A stretch of DNA of 37,010 bases from Candidatus Iainarchaeum sp. (GCA_016867455.1 VGJJ01000005.1:1-37010), one strand, 5' to 3'. Counted from the first letter of the stretch, positions 1 through 9,846 are shown. Numbers and translations are program-made. The notes: generated by a model from the letters alone, not told the origin.

Positions 1-1100
1 AATGACTCATCAAACTTTGCCTTGTTTAACGCCAAAAATTCCTTCAATTCTTGCTGAGTATTCTTTCCATCGTATTTTTGGAGACGACGAATAAATTCAT
101 TCCACGAGTTGCGCGCTCGTTGAGCAGCCGATAACGAGTCAAACGTGAAATTTAATTCACTACGATAGTGAGCCGTCAGTAAAAGATAGCGATAATCCAC
201 CGGAGAAAAACCACGTTTTTCTAAATCCGAAACCGTGTACACGTTTCCTAAACTCTTAGACATTTTACTCCCATCCACTTTCATGAAGGAATTATGCAAC
301 CAAAAACGAACAAATGGTTTTCCCGTTGCACCCTCGCTTTGAGCAATTTCATTGGGATGATGAATAGGAATGTGATCATTTCCCCCAACATGAATGTCGA
401 ATGTTTCTCCCAAGTATTTCATACTCATCGCACTACACTCAATATGCCAACCCGGATAGCCTCGCCCCCAGGGAGAATCCCACTGCATGGCATGAGAGGG
501 TTGCGCGAGCTGCCACAAACGAAAATCCGCCGGATGATGCTTGAACGGGTCACGCTCAACGGATTCACGGACTTGCTTGAGCTGTTCGAGGTTTTGTCCC
601 GAAATTTTTCCATAGCCGGGAAACTTTTGCACATCAAAGTAAATACCATGAGGCGTGGTGTACGTGTATCCTTTCTTTTCCAATTTTTGAATTAACTTAA
701 TCATCTCCGGAATGTGATCCGTGGCCTTGCACAAAATAGTCGGAGGAAGGATGTGAAGCTTGCTCGCATCCTGCAAAAAAATCTTCGTATAAAATTCCGC
801 AATCTCAAAAGGAGTTTTCTTTTCTTCGCGAGCAGCTTTTTCTAATTTGTCTTCAGCGGTGTCGGAATCATTCTGCAAGTGACCCACGTCCGTAATGTTC
901 ATGACATGAGTGGGTTTGAACTTATTTCGTTCTAGCACGCGGCGCAACACGTCCCACGCCACATACGCGCGAAAATTACCAATGTGAGCATAGCTGTACA
1001 CGGTCGGACCGCACGCATACAAGCCTACTTTAGGAGTGTTGTTGAGCGTGGAAAACTCCTGCTTCTGACGAGCGAGCGTGTTATAGAGGAAGAGGGGCAT
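1..1100 (-). CDS. cysS: Cysteinyl-tRNA synthetase, C-terminal part beyond window edge
   Basis: Not in ORF track because it runs off the left edge. Hand translation from ATG at 1100: [50 protein letters not shown]...; HIGN motif, [10 protein letters not shown] and [10 protein letters not shown] motif present. Confidence 0.96.
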   Translation of the reverse strand, partial: MPLFLYNTLARQKQEFSTLNNTPKVGLYACGPTVYSYAHIGNFRAYVAWDVLRRVLERNKFKPTHVMNITDVGHLQNDSDTAEDKLEKAAREEKKTPFEIAEFYTKIFLQDASKLHILPPTILCKATDHIPEMIKLIQKLEKKGYTYTTPHGIYFDVQKFPGYGKISGQNLEQLKQVRESVERDPFKHHPADFRLWQLAQPSHAMQWDSPWGRGYPGWHIECSAMSMKYLGETFDIHVGGNDHIPIHHPNEIAQSEGATGKPFVRFWLHNSFMKVDGSKMSKSLGNVYTVSDLEKRGFSPVDYRYLLLTAHYRSELNFTFDSLSAAQRARNSWNEFIRRLQKYDGKNTQQELKEFLALNKAKFDES

Positions 1101-1154
1101 GTACTCATCATAGGATAGTAGCGAAATTTAAAGGACAGGGAGAGTGATACGTGT

Positions 1155-1688
1155 ATGCCCTCTCGACGACGACCGGTACCGCGCAACCCTACAGGAGAAT
1201 TACCCTTTCATGAACGCCCACTAAAACGACCCCCGCGCCGAATTGAGATGAAAATGGAACTCCCACGCGACAAGCGAGTGCATGAGAGTCTACTTCATAT
1301 CGGCAGCAATAATCTGGGGAAAGTACAGTATTCCCTGGAAGAAAATTCCACTCACCAAAAACCAAATATCAAAATACAATACCTCATTCCCACGCACGAA
1401 CACAAAAAATATGGTGCACGATTATTAGCACACTTTCTCCTGCAAGCCAAAATAAACAATGTTCATCACGTGGTGGCTGATGTGGGAGAAGATAACCAGG
1501 CCTCTCAACGCATGTTTGAACGAATGGGATTCTCTCTCAAAAAAGTACCCTTGGGGGGAAGAGAACGCGAATCCGGAGCAGGAAGATACCTGTATCGCTT
1601 TACCCTCGACTTGGAACACATGGGAATGGAAGGAATAGTTAAACGATTGCGAACATCCCTAAACCAACCTAAGCAGACAAGAAAATAA
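1155..1688 (+). CDS. GNAT-like N-acetyltransferase with basic/proline-rich N-terminus
   Basis: ORF; HKKYGARLLAHFLLQ...DVGEDNQASQRMFERMGF resembles the GNAT acetyl-CoA binding/C-terminal signature. Confidence 0.6.
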   Translation: MPSRRRPVPRNPTGELPFHERPLKRPPRRIEMKMELPRDKRVHESLLHIGSNNLGKVQYSLEENSTHQKPNIKIQYLIPTHEHKKYGARLLAHFLLQAKINNVHHVVADVGEDNQASQRMFERMGFSLKKVPLGGRERESGAGRYLYRFTLDLEHMGMEGIVKRLRTSLNQPKQTRK

Positions 1689-2301
1689 GCACCGCGCCCT
1701 GCACACTCACAACGAGGACCCAGACTAAAATAGATTTGAACACACTCGTGTCCAAGTATTTTTCAATAGAAAGAAAGAGCACGTATGCAGAATAGAAAAT
1801 GAACAACAATCCCAGCAAAATCAATGGGAGTGCAATGACAATCGTATCGGCAATCGTCACGAATGATTGGTCTAGAATTTGAATAAACTCATCCTCACCA
1901 ATGTTACCCGCATTCCAATCAGAGATACCACTCAGCAAAGCGGGAAAAGCAATCGCGGGGAGAATAAGCCCCAACACAAGGAGCATGAAAAAACCATACA
2001 CACTAATTTGAGACAACGTGGAAAGCGCGCGGGAAATATTCAACGCATTAATGGGGATTTTTTTGAACAATAATCCAATCACCAGCAAAAGAAACCCGCT
2101 CACAATCCAGCGAAGAAAATCACTGAAAAGAGTTCCAATAATAATATCCATAAAAATAGCGCCCTGCAAGAGCAACGAGGCCAAAACACCCGCGAATGTT
2201 CCCAACAAAACGAATGCAATGGAACGAATCATGGAAGGATTTTGCAACGCATAATTGACGGCCTGCTTGGGGCGCAAAAACAAATCAACGTAATAACTCA
2301 T
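1669..2301 (-). CDS. Multi-TM membrane protein, Yip1-like
   Basis: ORF with about 5 hydrophobic segments; N-terminal LFLRPKQAVNYALQNPSM typical of Yip1-domain proteins. Confidence 0.6.
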   Translation of the reverse strand: MSYYVDLFLRPKQAVNYALQNPSMIRSIAFVLLGTFAGVLASLLLQGAIFMDIIIGTLFSDFLRWIVSGFLLLVIGLLFKKIPINALNISRALSTLSQISVYGFFMLLVLGLILPAIAFPALLSGISDWNAGNIGEDEFIQILDQSFVTIADTIVIALPLILLGLLFIFYSAYVLFLSIEKYLDTSVFKSILVWVLVVSVQGAVLIFLSA

Positions 2302-2429
2302 AACGTGGAAGAGACGAATCCAACTTTATAAACATCTCCCATCCCATCGCAAAATATAGACAGCACCCAAAGGGAAAAAATAGCATTGGGAGTGGAATAA
2401 ATTAAATACTAAGAGAAATTACTGCCTGC

Positions 2430-2777
2430 ATGTCCCGCGATGATGTGAGGAGAGCCCTATCAAATAGGAGAAGGGATATTCAATTCATTCACGAATTGAG
2501 TGCAAAAGACTTGCTGAATATTTATGATCAACTCACCACGCGCGTGCGAGAAGGAGGAATGAGTGATGCACAACATGCCGACGCACTCGTGGCCCTTCGC
2601 CGCATTAACCGCGAACTCCAGCTTCGTTTGCCTGGAAAGATGAATTTATCCCACGAACTGCAAAACCACATGGACTCGCTCATGATTATACGCCAACGCA
2701 ATGGAAAAAATGGCAATGGTGGGATGCGACGCAATGGCAATCGGGGAAAAGGACCCCGAGGAAATGGCCGCCGATAA
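2430..2777 (+). CDS. Hypothetical protein with Gly/Asn/Arg-rich C-terminal tail
   Basis: ORF with helical N-terminal part and low-complexity tail RNGKNGNGGMRRNGNRGKGPRGNGRR. Confidence 0.6.
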   Translation: MSRDDVRRALSNRRRDIQFIHELSAKDLLNIYDQLTTRVREGGMSDAQHADALVALRRINRELQLRLPGKMNLSHELQNHMDSLMIIRQRNGKNGNGGMRRNGNRGKGPRGNGRR

Positions 2778-2779
2778 AA

Positions 2780-3913
2780 TCATCGTGTGACTTTCAATGA
2801 AGTAAATTCTTCCTTCAATTTTTTGCACTTTTCACTGGTCAAATGCTTTCGCGCGGGAGCGAGAATGCTTGCGAGCGCATGACCCATTCCCTGCTTCAAA
2901 TCCGCAGGATGGAGTTTTCCTTCCGCAAAGTCGGCTTCAAGTGATTTATAATTATCATACACCACATTTCCCCCAAACTTCGCAGGACGTTCGATGGAAA
3001 ATTCCTTCACGAATGGAAACACTAAATGTTCGGCCCAATCCAATACGGGATTGTATTCAATGTTTTTTTCCACGCAGAAAGCACCATTCATTTTCTTCTT
3101 GATTTCTTCCTCGGAATCATCCAAGAAAATAGCACTCCCTTGAACGGACTTACTCATCTTCAATGCGGAACGCATCTCGGACAACTTTTCTTTAGGAATG
3201 GGCCACACGGGTGGTTTTTGAAGACCCATCACTAAATGCTGATGCGCGGCGATAGGTGAAAGAGTTTTATTCTTGTGAACAAGCTTATGGTATTGTAATT
3301 TGTTCGCCACTTCACGCGCCACCACGTGGGCTTTGCGCTGATCCATGCCCGCGTGCATTAATGTGATTTGTTGAAAATACACATCCGCAACCTGCATAGC
3401 GGGATATACTAATTTGGCGAAATCGAGATTGTCTCCCTCTTGCCTACCCATAATGGTAATAGAACGCTGCATGCGCGCGAGCGTAGTATGTTTAGCCACA
3501 TCAATGACGGTTTCCCAATACTCATCTGAGTGGTGATACAAATCGCTTCCTAACACGAAACTAATTTTGTCCGCATCGGCTTTAGCCACTTTGGACGCGG
3601 CAATAAAACATTCTTTGAAATATCCCCGCGCCACGCGGCGAATACTTTCCTTATCTCCGCCAAGTTTATCATTTATCCACGAGTGCCAGTCCGCGAGAAA
3701 AATAGAACAATTAACTCCTGCGTTTTGGAAGTTGTTGATATGATACAGCGTTTTCAACGCGGCCCCAATGTGGGGTTGTCCGGAGACCTCGAAACCAATA
3801 TAATGCTTGAGAGGAACACCGGTTTCAAATGCGGCCTTCAAGTCTTCCAGCGTGAGAATTTCTTCCAATCCCCGAGAAAGGGTTTCAATCCGTGAATGAG
3901 CATCCATGTGCAA
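2780..3913 (-). CDS. tyrS: Tyrosyl-tRNA synthetase (archaeal type)
   Basis: SGQPHIGAAL, YPAMQVADVYFQQ, GMDQRKAHVVARE and LKMSKS motifs. Confidence 0.93.
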   Translation of the reverse strand: MHMDAHSRIETLSRGLEEILTLEDLKAAFETGVPLKHYIGFEVSGQPHIGAALKTLYHINNFQNAGVNCSIFLADWHSWINDKLGGDKESIRRVARGYFKECFIAASKVAKADADKISFVLGSDLYHHSDEYWETVIDVAKHTTLARMQRSITIMGRQEGDNLDFAKLVYPAMQVADVYFQQITLMHAGMDQRKAHVVAREVANKLQYHKLVHKNKTLSPIAAHQHLVMGLQKPPVWPIPKEKLSEMRSALKMSKSVQGSAIFLDDSEEEIKKKMNGAFCVEKNIEYNPVLDWAEHLVFPFVKEFSIERPAKFGGNVVYDNYKSLEADFAEGKLHPADLKQGMGHALASILAPARKHLTSEKCKKLKEEFTSLKVTR

Positions 3914-3942
3914 AACCTATGGGAATAAGAAAAAGGGAAATT

Positions 3943-3971
3943 AAAAAGGCCCCCGTTGGGAAACAGGAGCC
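3943..3971 (-). terminator. Hairpin + U-tract intrinsic-like terminator downstream of the acidic small ORF
   Basis: Minus strand GGCTCCTG-TTTCCCAA-CGGGGGCC followed by TTTTT; 8-bp stem including G-U pairs. Confidence 0.6.
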
Positions 3972-3992
3972 TGAACGATTAACATTCAATGA

Positions 3993-4166
3993 TTATTCGT
4001 CCGAGTCTCCCCCGCCATCATCTTCTTCATCCCCATCTTCATCGTCCGACCAATCGTCATCGTCTTCTTCACTTTCGTCTTCTTCCCAGTCACCGTCATC
4101 CCCATCTTCATCCATACGCATAATAGGGTTTTCCAAATCCAAGACCATGTTTTTTTCACTCTCCAT
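3993..4166 (-). CDS. Ultra-acidic 57-aa protein
   Basis: Below ORF-track cutoff. Hand translation: MESEKNMVLDLENPIMRMDEDGDDGDWEEDESEEDDDDWSDDEDGDEEDDGGGDSDE*. TATA-like TTTATAAAT upstream at 4203-4210 and a terminator-like hairpin downstream. Confidence 0.6.
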   Translation of the reverse strand: MESEKNMVLDLENPIMRMDEDGDDGDWEEDESEEDDDDWSDDEDGDEEDDGGGDSDE

Positions 4167-4286
4167 AAGTGGAAATATTATACCTCAACACTTGCCCAAG
4201 AATTTATAAAACATAGACACTTTCAACGAATAAAAAGAGGGAAAAAAAGAAACAACCACCCCTGAATTATGTTGATGTTTGGGGGG

Positions 4287-4308
4287 AAAAGCGGACGCTA
4301 GTGTCCGC
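4287..4308 (-). terminator. Hairpin terminator downstream of OB-fold gene
   Basis: Minus strand GCGGAC-ACTAGC-GTCCGC followed by TTTTCCCCCC; 14 nt past the stop of the 4322-4618 CDS. Confidence 0.6.
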
Positions 4309-4321
4309 TGTCCTGAAAAAA

Positions 4322-4618
4322 TTACAGGATTATCAAATTGCCAAACTTTCCCGTGGACAATTGCAATTGTCCCTTGTACTCAGAAACCCAACCATTCTCA
4401 ATGCGGATTTTGCTTCCTTCATTGACTTGGTCGATTTGCTCATTCCACAACGAAACTTGAACCTCACCCGTTTCATCCTTTCCAGCCACATTACACACTT
4501 TTCCTTGTCCCTTGGCCGAGGCAAATTCCCGGGCTTCTCCCTTGGAAACGACTTCCAATTCGATGAAAACGTTTCCCATACGCGGGCGCAATTGTTTGAC
4601 TTTCATTAACTCGGCCAT
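4322..4618 (-). CDS. OB-fold nucleic-acid-binding protein (RPA/SOSS-B-like single-strand binding)
   Basis: 98 aa: VKQLRPRMGNVFIELEVVSKGEAREF...KVCNVAGKDETGEVQVSLWNEQIDQVNEGSKIRIENGWVSEYKGQLQLSTGKFG, a typical archaeal OB-fold pattern. Confidence 0.85.
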   Translation of the reverse strand: MAELMKVKQLRPRMGNVFIELEVVSKGEAREFASAKGQGKVCNVAGKDETGEVQVSLWNEQIDQVNEGSKIRIENGWVSEYKGQLQLSTGKFGNLIIL

Positions 4619-4759
4619 AGATGATTCAACCTCTCCATAGGTGATACCACGTTTAACATGTAATCCTATTAAAAAGATGGGGCGAAAACCATCGAGCGAT
4701 TTTTAAGGAAAAACCGCCCTCCATACTATTGAATCGATTTCTCAGGAGAGTGAATCAAT

Positions 4760-5290
4760 ATGACAATCGTCGGACAAAAAGCCCCCGATTTTAGCACCAT
4801 GGCCTATGTGAATGGTGAATTCAAGAAAGTAAGCATGAAGGACTACAAAGGAAAATGGTTGCTCGTTTTCTTTTACCCATTAGACTTTACATTCGTGTGC
4901 CCAACCGAAATAAAGGGATTCGCACGCATGGAAAATGATTTCAAAAAACTCAACTGCCACATTTTAGGAGCGAGCACGGATAGTGAACACTCGCACAAAG
5001 CATGGGTGGAAAGAGACATGCCTGAAATAAAATTCCCCATTTTGGCGGACACGAATCACCATGTTTCCCGCGCATTCGGCGTGTTGAAAGAAGACCAAGG
5101 TATTGCATACAGGGGAACATTCCTCATTGACCCGGAAGGAATTATCCGCTACGAAGTCGTGTCCGACTTGGATGTAGGACGCAGCGTAAAAGAAACGCTT
5201 CGAGTACTGCAAGCATTCCAAACGGGCGGATTATGCGAAGTGGATTGGGCACCCGGAATGGACAATTTGAATAGCAAAAAGAAGAAGTAA
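4760..5290 (+). CDS. Peroxiredoxin (AhpC/TSA family)
   Basis: FYPLDFTFVCPTE peroxidatic Cys motif; GTFLIDPEGIIRYEVV; VDWAPG C-terminus. Confidence 0.95.
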   Translation: MTIVGQKAPDFSTMAYVNGEFKKVSMKDYKGKWLLVFFYPLDFTFVCPTEIKGFARMENDFKKLNCHILGASTDSEHSHKAWVERDMPEIKFPILADTNHHVSRAFGVLKEDQGIAYRGTFLIDPEGIIRYEVVSDLDVGRSVKETLRVLQAFQTGGLCEVDWAPGMDNLNSKKKK

Positions 5291-5320
5291 CTCGCCATTG
5301 ACATCAGGCGGGTCGTCCCC

Positions 5321-5360
5321 GAGGTATTGCTAACGCAATATCTCTTTACTTCCTTTTTTC
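5321..5360 (+). terminator. Hairpin + T-rich terminator after peroxiredoxin gene
   Basis: GAGGTATTGC-TAAC-GCAATATCTC (10-bp stem with one G-T) followed by TTTACTTCCTTTTTTC. Confidence 0.65.
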
Positions 5361-5388
5361 TGGCATCTCGTTTTTATTCTCAGATTTT

Positions 5389-6255
5389 TTGGTTCTCACA
5401 CGCATGTGCTGGTACAAACCCTTACTGAAACCCCTAGCGTTTCGCTTCATTGCCGGAGAAACATTGCGGGAAGCGCTGCCCTATGGTTTGCGCGTGCAGC
5501 GACAAGGACTAACCCCCATTTTTGATATATTAGGAGAAGGGGCGAAAAACAAAGAAGATAGTGTCCGTGTTTCGGGAGAATATATTCATTTGCTCCATGA
5601 AATGGAACGAAACCACTTGAAAGGGGGAATATCACTCAAACTAACGGCATTCGCATTGGATGAAGATGAAGAAACCTGCTTTCGCGCCGTGTCACGCATC
5701 GTGAGACACGCTCAACCGACTAAAACCATTGTTTGGATTGATATGGAAGGGCCCGGGTATGCGCCCAAAACACTCAAAATGTATCGGCGATTGCTCAACG
5801 AGTTTGATAATGTGGGAGTGTGTTTGCAAGCATACTTGAAACGCACGCACAAAGACATTTTGTCACTCTTGCCGGATAACCCCAAAATACGATTAGTAAA
5901 AGGAGCGTATGAACAACCCGAAAATGCCGCGTATACAAAACACGAAGAAATTAATGCGCACTTCAAAAAATTGCTCACATTACTTTCGGAAAATGACGTG
6001 TACACCGCGCTCGGTTCACACGATATGGATATTATTTCGCACGCGTTGACACTTCCTTTTCCCACTCATTTTGAATTCCAAATGCTCAAGGGATTTAGAA
6101 AATATGAAAAAAAATTACTCTCGGAACACGGATATATTGTTGCGGAATACATTCCATTTGGAAAAGATTGGGAAAAATTCATCATTCGACGAATACAAGA
6201 GCGTATGAGGAGTTTGCGCTGGCTCGTGATGACGATTGCGGGAATGGATAAGTAG
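5389..6255 (+). CDS. Stand-alone proline dehydrogenase
   Basis: GISLKLTAFALD, WIDMEGPGYAPKTL, VGVCLQAYLKRT, IRLVKGAYEQPENAAYTKHEEI, ALGSHDMDII, FEFQMLKGFR, YIPFGKDWEKFIIRRIQER. Confidence 0.93.
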   Translation: MVLTRMCWYKPLLKPLAFRFIAGETLREALPYGLRVQRQGLTPIFDILGEGAKNKEDSVRVSGEYIHLLHEMERNHLKGGISLKLTAFALDEDEETCFRAVSRIVRHAQPTKTIVWIDMEGPGYAPKTLKMYRRLLNEFDNVGVCLQAYLKRTHKDILSLLPDNPKIRLVKGAYEQPENAAYTKHEEINAHFKKLLTLLSENDVYTALGSHDMDIISHALTLPFPTHFEFQMLKGFRKYEKKLLSEHGYIVAEYIPFGKDWEKFIIRRIQERMRSLRWLVMTIAGMDK

Positions 6256-6270
6256 AAAAAAATCTAAAAA

Positions 6271-6324
6271 TAAAAAAGAAAAAAAGGCCTACTGCGGGAT
6301 TGCTATGCAATTCCCGCAAAGTAG
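6271..6324 (-). terminator. Strong hairpin + long U-tract terminator, oriented for ftsZ
   Basis: Minus strand CTACTTTGCGGGAATTGCATAGCAATCCCGCAGTAG then GGCCTTTTTTTCTTTTTTA. Confidence 0.65.
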
Positions 6325-6337
6325 TCCGCCGACCCGC

Positions 6338-6368
6338 CCAAACTTTTAGCGAAAAGTTTGATCAAAAC
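6338..6368 (-). repeat. Dispersed GATC hairpin element, copy 1
   Basis: Minus strand GGTTTTGATCAAACTTTT-CGCT-AAAAGTTTGG; 9-bp perfect stem. Confidence 0.75.
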
Positions 6369-6412
6369 CGGTCGCGCGGCCGGCGACCTCCGGCCAGATG
6401 GATAATGGCGCG

Positions 6413-7537
6413 TCAGATAAATTGTATACCCGAGTCCGTGGATTTTTGTCCCAGGCTTGAACCACTCGAGCGTGAACCCGAGCCGGCTTTCCAGCTATCC
6501 GCACCGGCTTTTGCCGAGGGAGATTTTCCCCCATTAATGAAGGGTGAACGGACGCCCGTGAACACGGTAATGACTTCGATTTTGTTTTCGAACGCAGGAT
6601 TGATGCGCGCTCCCCAAATAACGGTGGCGTTGGGATCCATTTGCTCGGTGAGCATCGTACCCACTTGATTGGCCTCACCTAATGTTAACTCGGCTCCGCC
6701 CGTGATGTGAATCAAGGCGCCTTTGGCACCCGCGATGTCAACATCCAACAAGGTGTTGTTGAGCGTGTCTCCCACGGCTTCTTCTACGCGGTTAACGGAC
6801 TTGCTTTCTCCCACCGCAATCATGGATAAGCCGCGGCCCGTCATAATGGAGCGAACATCGGCGAAGTCCAGGTTGATGAGCGAAGGCTGAGTAATGGTTT
6901 CCGTGATTCCACTCACAACACGGGCAACCAGTTCATCCGCGACGCGGAACGCATCTTGAATAGGTAAATTGGGAACGAGTTCAGCGAGGCGATTGTTATC
7001 AATCACAATGACGGTATCGCAAATGCCCGCGAGCTTCTGGATTCCTTCTTCTGCTTTGAACGTGCGCGCGCGCTCTAATTGGAACGGGTACGTGACCATG
7101 GCAATGACAATGGCTCCCTGTTCCTTGGCAATGTTGGCGATAACCGGAGCACTACCGGTACCGGTTCCTCCACCCATTCCCGCACAAATGAACAACATGT
7201 CTACTCCTTTCAGGATTCCTTCCAAATCGGATTTGGAAACTTCCGCGGCTTTTTCTCCCACTTCCGGATAACCACCGGCACCTAATCCACGTGTAACACT
7301 TTTTCCAATCAGGATTTTGGTGATTTCATCTGAAATAATGGATAAGTGCTGCTTGTCCGTGTTCACGGCAGCTAATTGGGCACCGGAAATATTCATGTGA
7401 GCTAAGCGATTGACCGCATTACAGCCCGCTCCCCCAGCACCAATAACCATAATTTTAGGAACGGAAAACTCATCGATGTGAACGTTTTCCTCCACACGTG
7501 ATTTCCCCTCTTTAACAGCATTGACCATTGATTGCAT
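6413..7537 (-). CDS. ftsZ: Cell division protein FtsZ
   Basis: VIGAGGAGCNAVNRL, NTDKQHL, CAGMGGGTGTGSAPVIA tubulin signature, IQDAFRVADE; C-terminal peptide DSGIQFI. Confidence 0.98.
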   Translation of the reverse strand: MQSMVNAVKEGKSRVEENVHIDEFSVPKIMVIGAGGAGCNAVNRLAHMNISGAQLAAVNTDKQHLSIISDEITKILIGKSVTRGLGAGGYPEVGEKAAEVSKSDLEGILKGVDMLFICAGMGGGTGTGSAPVIANIAKEQGAIVIAMVTYPFQLERARTFKAEEGIQKLAGICDTVIVIDNNRLAELVPNLPIQDAFRVADELVARVVSGITETITQPSLINLDFADVRSIMTGRGLSMIAVGESKSVNRVEEAVGDTLNNTLLDVDIAGAKGALIHITGGAELTLGEANQVGTMLTEQMDPNATVIWGARINPAFENKIEVITVFTGVRSPFINGGKSPSAKAGADSWKAGSGSRSSGSSLGQKSTDSGIQFI

Positions 7538-7702
7538 GTGTGTACACCCCTCTTTCCCCTCACGCGCGAAACAACCGCGAAAACCTATTCGTGAATTGCG
7601 ACTATATCCTCATTTGAGATTAATAAACATTGGCGACAATGAACGAAAAAAGAAATGGGGATTAACGGAAATTAATTATGTATGAAAAAGAGTTTTGTTA
7701 TG

Positions 7703-8176
7703 TTAAGACTGCTTGAGTGTGGAAAAAAACAATCCCTCACACGTGGAGGAGGTGATGGCGGACAAGGAATAGGCCGCTGATGCCGTAGACGCGTCTGCGG
7801 GAACGGAACAAATAGTGGATTGACCATAGTAATAGCTATCATTGTCCGCGGCTGAAATGCGCACCCGACAATTATTCGTGCCTGTTTCTAACCCAAGCGT
7901 TTCCAACAACAATGGAAAACCATCCTGCGTTTTCCAAAATAATCCCAATGATTTTTTACACGCACTAAATGCAGTCGCGAAACACGATTGATTCTCCTCA
8001 GCCGTGCCATTCACACAAAAAGCAACCGCATCACCGGGACGATTAGGCTTGGTAGTGGTGTTTTGCGTTTGAAGCACGGGAGCATAGGTCGTGTTTTGCG
8101 CAGAAGATGGTGGAGAAACACACCCGGCAATGAAAAAGAGAACAAGGACGCCCCAAACAGCCACGAATACGTTCAT
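7703..8176 (-). CDS. Putative lipoprotein (bacterial-type lipobox)
   Basis: Signal peptide MNVFVAVWGVLVLFFIAGC followed by a Ser/Pro/Thr linker. Confidence 0.65.
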   Translation of the reverse strand: MNVFVAVWGVLVLFFIAGCVSPPSSAQNTTYAPVLQTQNTTTKPNRPGDAVAFCVNGTAEENQSCFATAFSACKKSLGLFWKTQDGFPLLLETLGLETGTNNCRVRISAADNDSYYYGQSTICSVPADASTASAAYSLSAITSSTCEGLFFSTLKQS

Positions 8177-8198
8177 GCCAAAAATACCACGTTTCCCC

Positions 8199-8206
8199 TT
8201 TATAAT
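8199..8206 (+). promoter_or_regulatory. TATA box-like element upstream of scpB-like gene
   Basis: TTTATAAT, followed by purine-rich GGGGAGGGGAGAG. Confidence 0.5.
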
Positions 8207-8242
8207 TTAAGGGGAGGGGAGAGTTCTTAAAGAAAAAAACAA

Positions 8243-9028
8243 GTGAGTGATGGTAATATGGTCCTGAATTGGCTCAAAAAGATTCTCCAGCCGGAAACCA
8301 AGAAAGAAAATAACTCATTGCACACCATGGGGCCGGAAGAGCTGCTCGCTCACGAAGAAATGAACGAAGATGACATGGAAACGTCCAGCGAAAACAAAAT
8401 GGAAGACGAAAGCGAGATGATGCCATCATCACACGTTCATGAAAAAGAAAAGGATGAAGATGAAACGCCCCGCACGCAACCGGGAAAAGAGAGCGCCCTC
8501 AAAATAATGGAAGCCGCACTATTCATGGGAGGAAAAGGATTGAGCATTGAAGAATTAGGTAAAATAGCCAATGTACCCTTGCTCAAGACCCGCGAATACT
8601 TGCCGGAACTCGTGGAAGTTTTTAACGCGCGCAACTCAGCATTGGAAATTGTGGAAGACGCAGGCGGGTACCGCATGCGCGTCCGATCCCCATTCGATGA
8701 AAAAGTATCCCATCTCGCAGGAGTGGGAGAACTCAACCCCGCGGAAATGAAAACACTCGCATTCATCGCGTACAAACAACCCCTACTACAATCTCACCTC
8801 GTACAAGTGAGAAGCAACACGGCGTATGACCACTTGCAAAAACTGGTTGAAACGGGATTCGTTTCACGCGAACCGAGAGGAAGAACATACGTATTACGCA
8901 CAACAAAAAAATTCGCCGAATATTTCGGAACCAATGCACTGAAACTCAAACCCATCACCGCGGAAATGAAAAAAGAAATGGATGAAATCAAAGCCGTGGA
9001 CCAATCGCAGAGTGAAGAATTATCCTAA
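8243..9028 (+). CDS. scpB: Segregation and condensation protein ScpB-like, with acidic disordered N-terminal extension
   Basis: LKIMEAALFMGGKGLSIEELGKIANV, AGGYRMRVR, LNPAEMKTLAFIAYKQPLLQSHLVQVR, GFVSREPRGRTYVLRTTKKFAEYFG. GTG start at 8243 or ATG at 8258. Confidence 0.88.
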   Translation: MSDGNMVLNWLKKILQPETKKENNSLHTMGPEELLAHEEMNEDDMETSSENKMEDESEMMPSSHVHEKEKDEDETPRTQPGKESALKIMEAALFMGGKGLSIEELGKIANVPLLKTREYLPELVEVFNARNSALEIVEDAGGYRMRVRSPFDEKVSHLAGVGELNPAEMKTLAFIAYKQPLLQSHLVQVRSNTAYDHLQKLVETGFVSREPRGRTYVLRTTKKFAEYFGTNALKLKPITAEMKKEMDEIKAVDQSQSEELS

Positions 9029-9048
9029 TCATTGGAAAACATTTTGGT

Positions 9049-9846
9049 ATGACGCACGATACGATTGCCCACTTTTACGAAACGTATCCTTATCCCCACG
9101 TGCATTATTTTGACGCGCAACGAGCAATAACCTATGCTCAACCACTCCTCGCAAGCGCGAACATACGCATGAAAGATCTTGCAGGAAAAACCATTTTAGA
9201 CGCGGGATGCGGAACGGGAGAAATAAGCATTAGCATGGCCACGCACGCACAACAGGTTGATGCATTCGACGTGAGTGAGAACTCTCTCACGTATGCACGC
9301 ACCATGGCTAAAAAATTACGCATCCAAAATACTCATTTTTTCCACGCGGATGTAATACAATTTTCCTCCGCCAAAAAATATGATATGGTAACCAGCTTCG
9401 GAGTATTACATCACACTCACAATCCGGAAAAAGGATTGAATACTATTTCAAATTGCGTGAAAAAAAATGGAATAATCATTATTGGATTTTACCACTCACT
9501 AGGAGGAATGCAGCAGCGCGTCGAAAAATTGATTGCACGCGTGCTTGGGGGAGATTCTCCGGAAAAAATTCTCGCATGGTTATCCCAAACGAAAAAAAGA
9601 AATTTTGGAGAAGCGGAGAAAGCGTATTGGGCGGACCGCCTCGCGAATCCACGCGAAAAATATTACCGCATTTCCCTCGTTGAAAGTTGGTTAAAAAAAA
9701 ATGGGTTTGAAATCATCGGAATACAAGGACATAAACCGGATTGGAAAGTAAAAAACACGCACAACATACTCGAAAAGTGGTTATTTGAGATGTGGATACT
9801 CTTGCACGGAAAACGATTTGTGATTATGGCTGGAAAAAAAATATGA
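9049..9846 (+). CDS. Class I SAM-dependent methyltransferase
   Basis: TILDAGCGTGEISI motif I; YDMVTSFGVLHHTHNPEKGL. Confidence 0.88.
   Translation: MTHDTIAHFYETYPYPHVHYFDAQRAITYAQPLLASANIRMKDLAGKTILDAGCGTGEISISMATHAQQVDAFDVSENSLTYARTMAKKLRIQNTHFFHADVIQFSSAKKYDMVTSFGVLHHTHNPEKGLNTISNCVKKNGIIIIGFYHSLGGMQQRVEKLIARVLGGDSPEKILAWLSQTKKRNFGEAEKAYWADRLANPREKYYRISLVESWLKKNGFEIIGIQGHKPDWKVKNTHNILEKWLFEMWILLHGKRFVIMAGKKI

Noticed and set aside
3892-4209. 105-aa plus-strand Ser/Pro-rich ORF
   Set aside because: Antisense shadow of the acidic minus-strand gene 3993-4166; composition simply reflects GAT/GAA codons on the other strand.
6346-6678. 110-aa minus-strand ORF overlapping ftsZ 3' end
   Set aside because: Alternate frame of ftsZ and its terminator; no recognisable domain.
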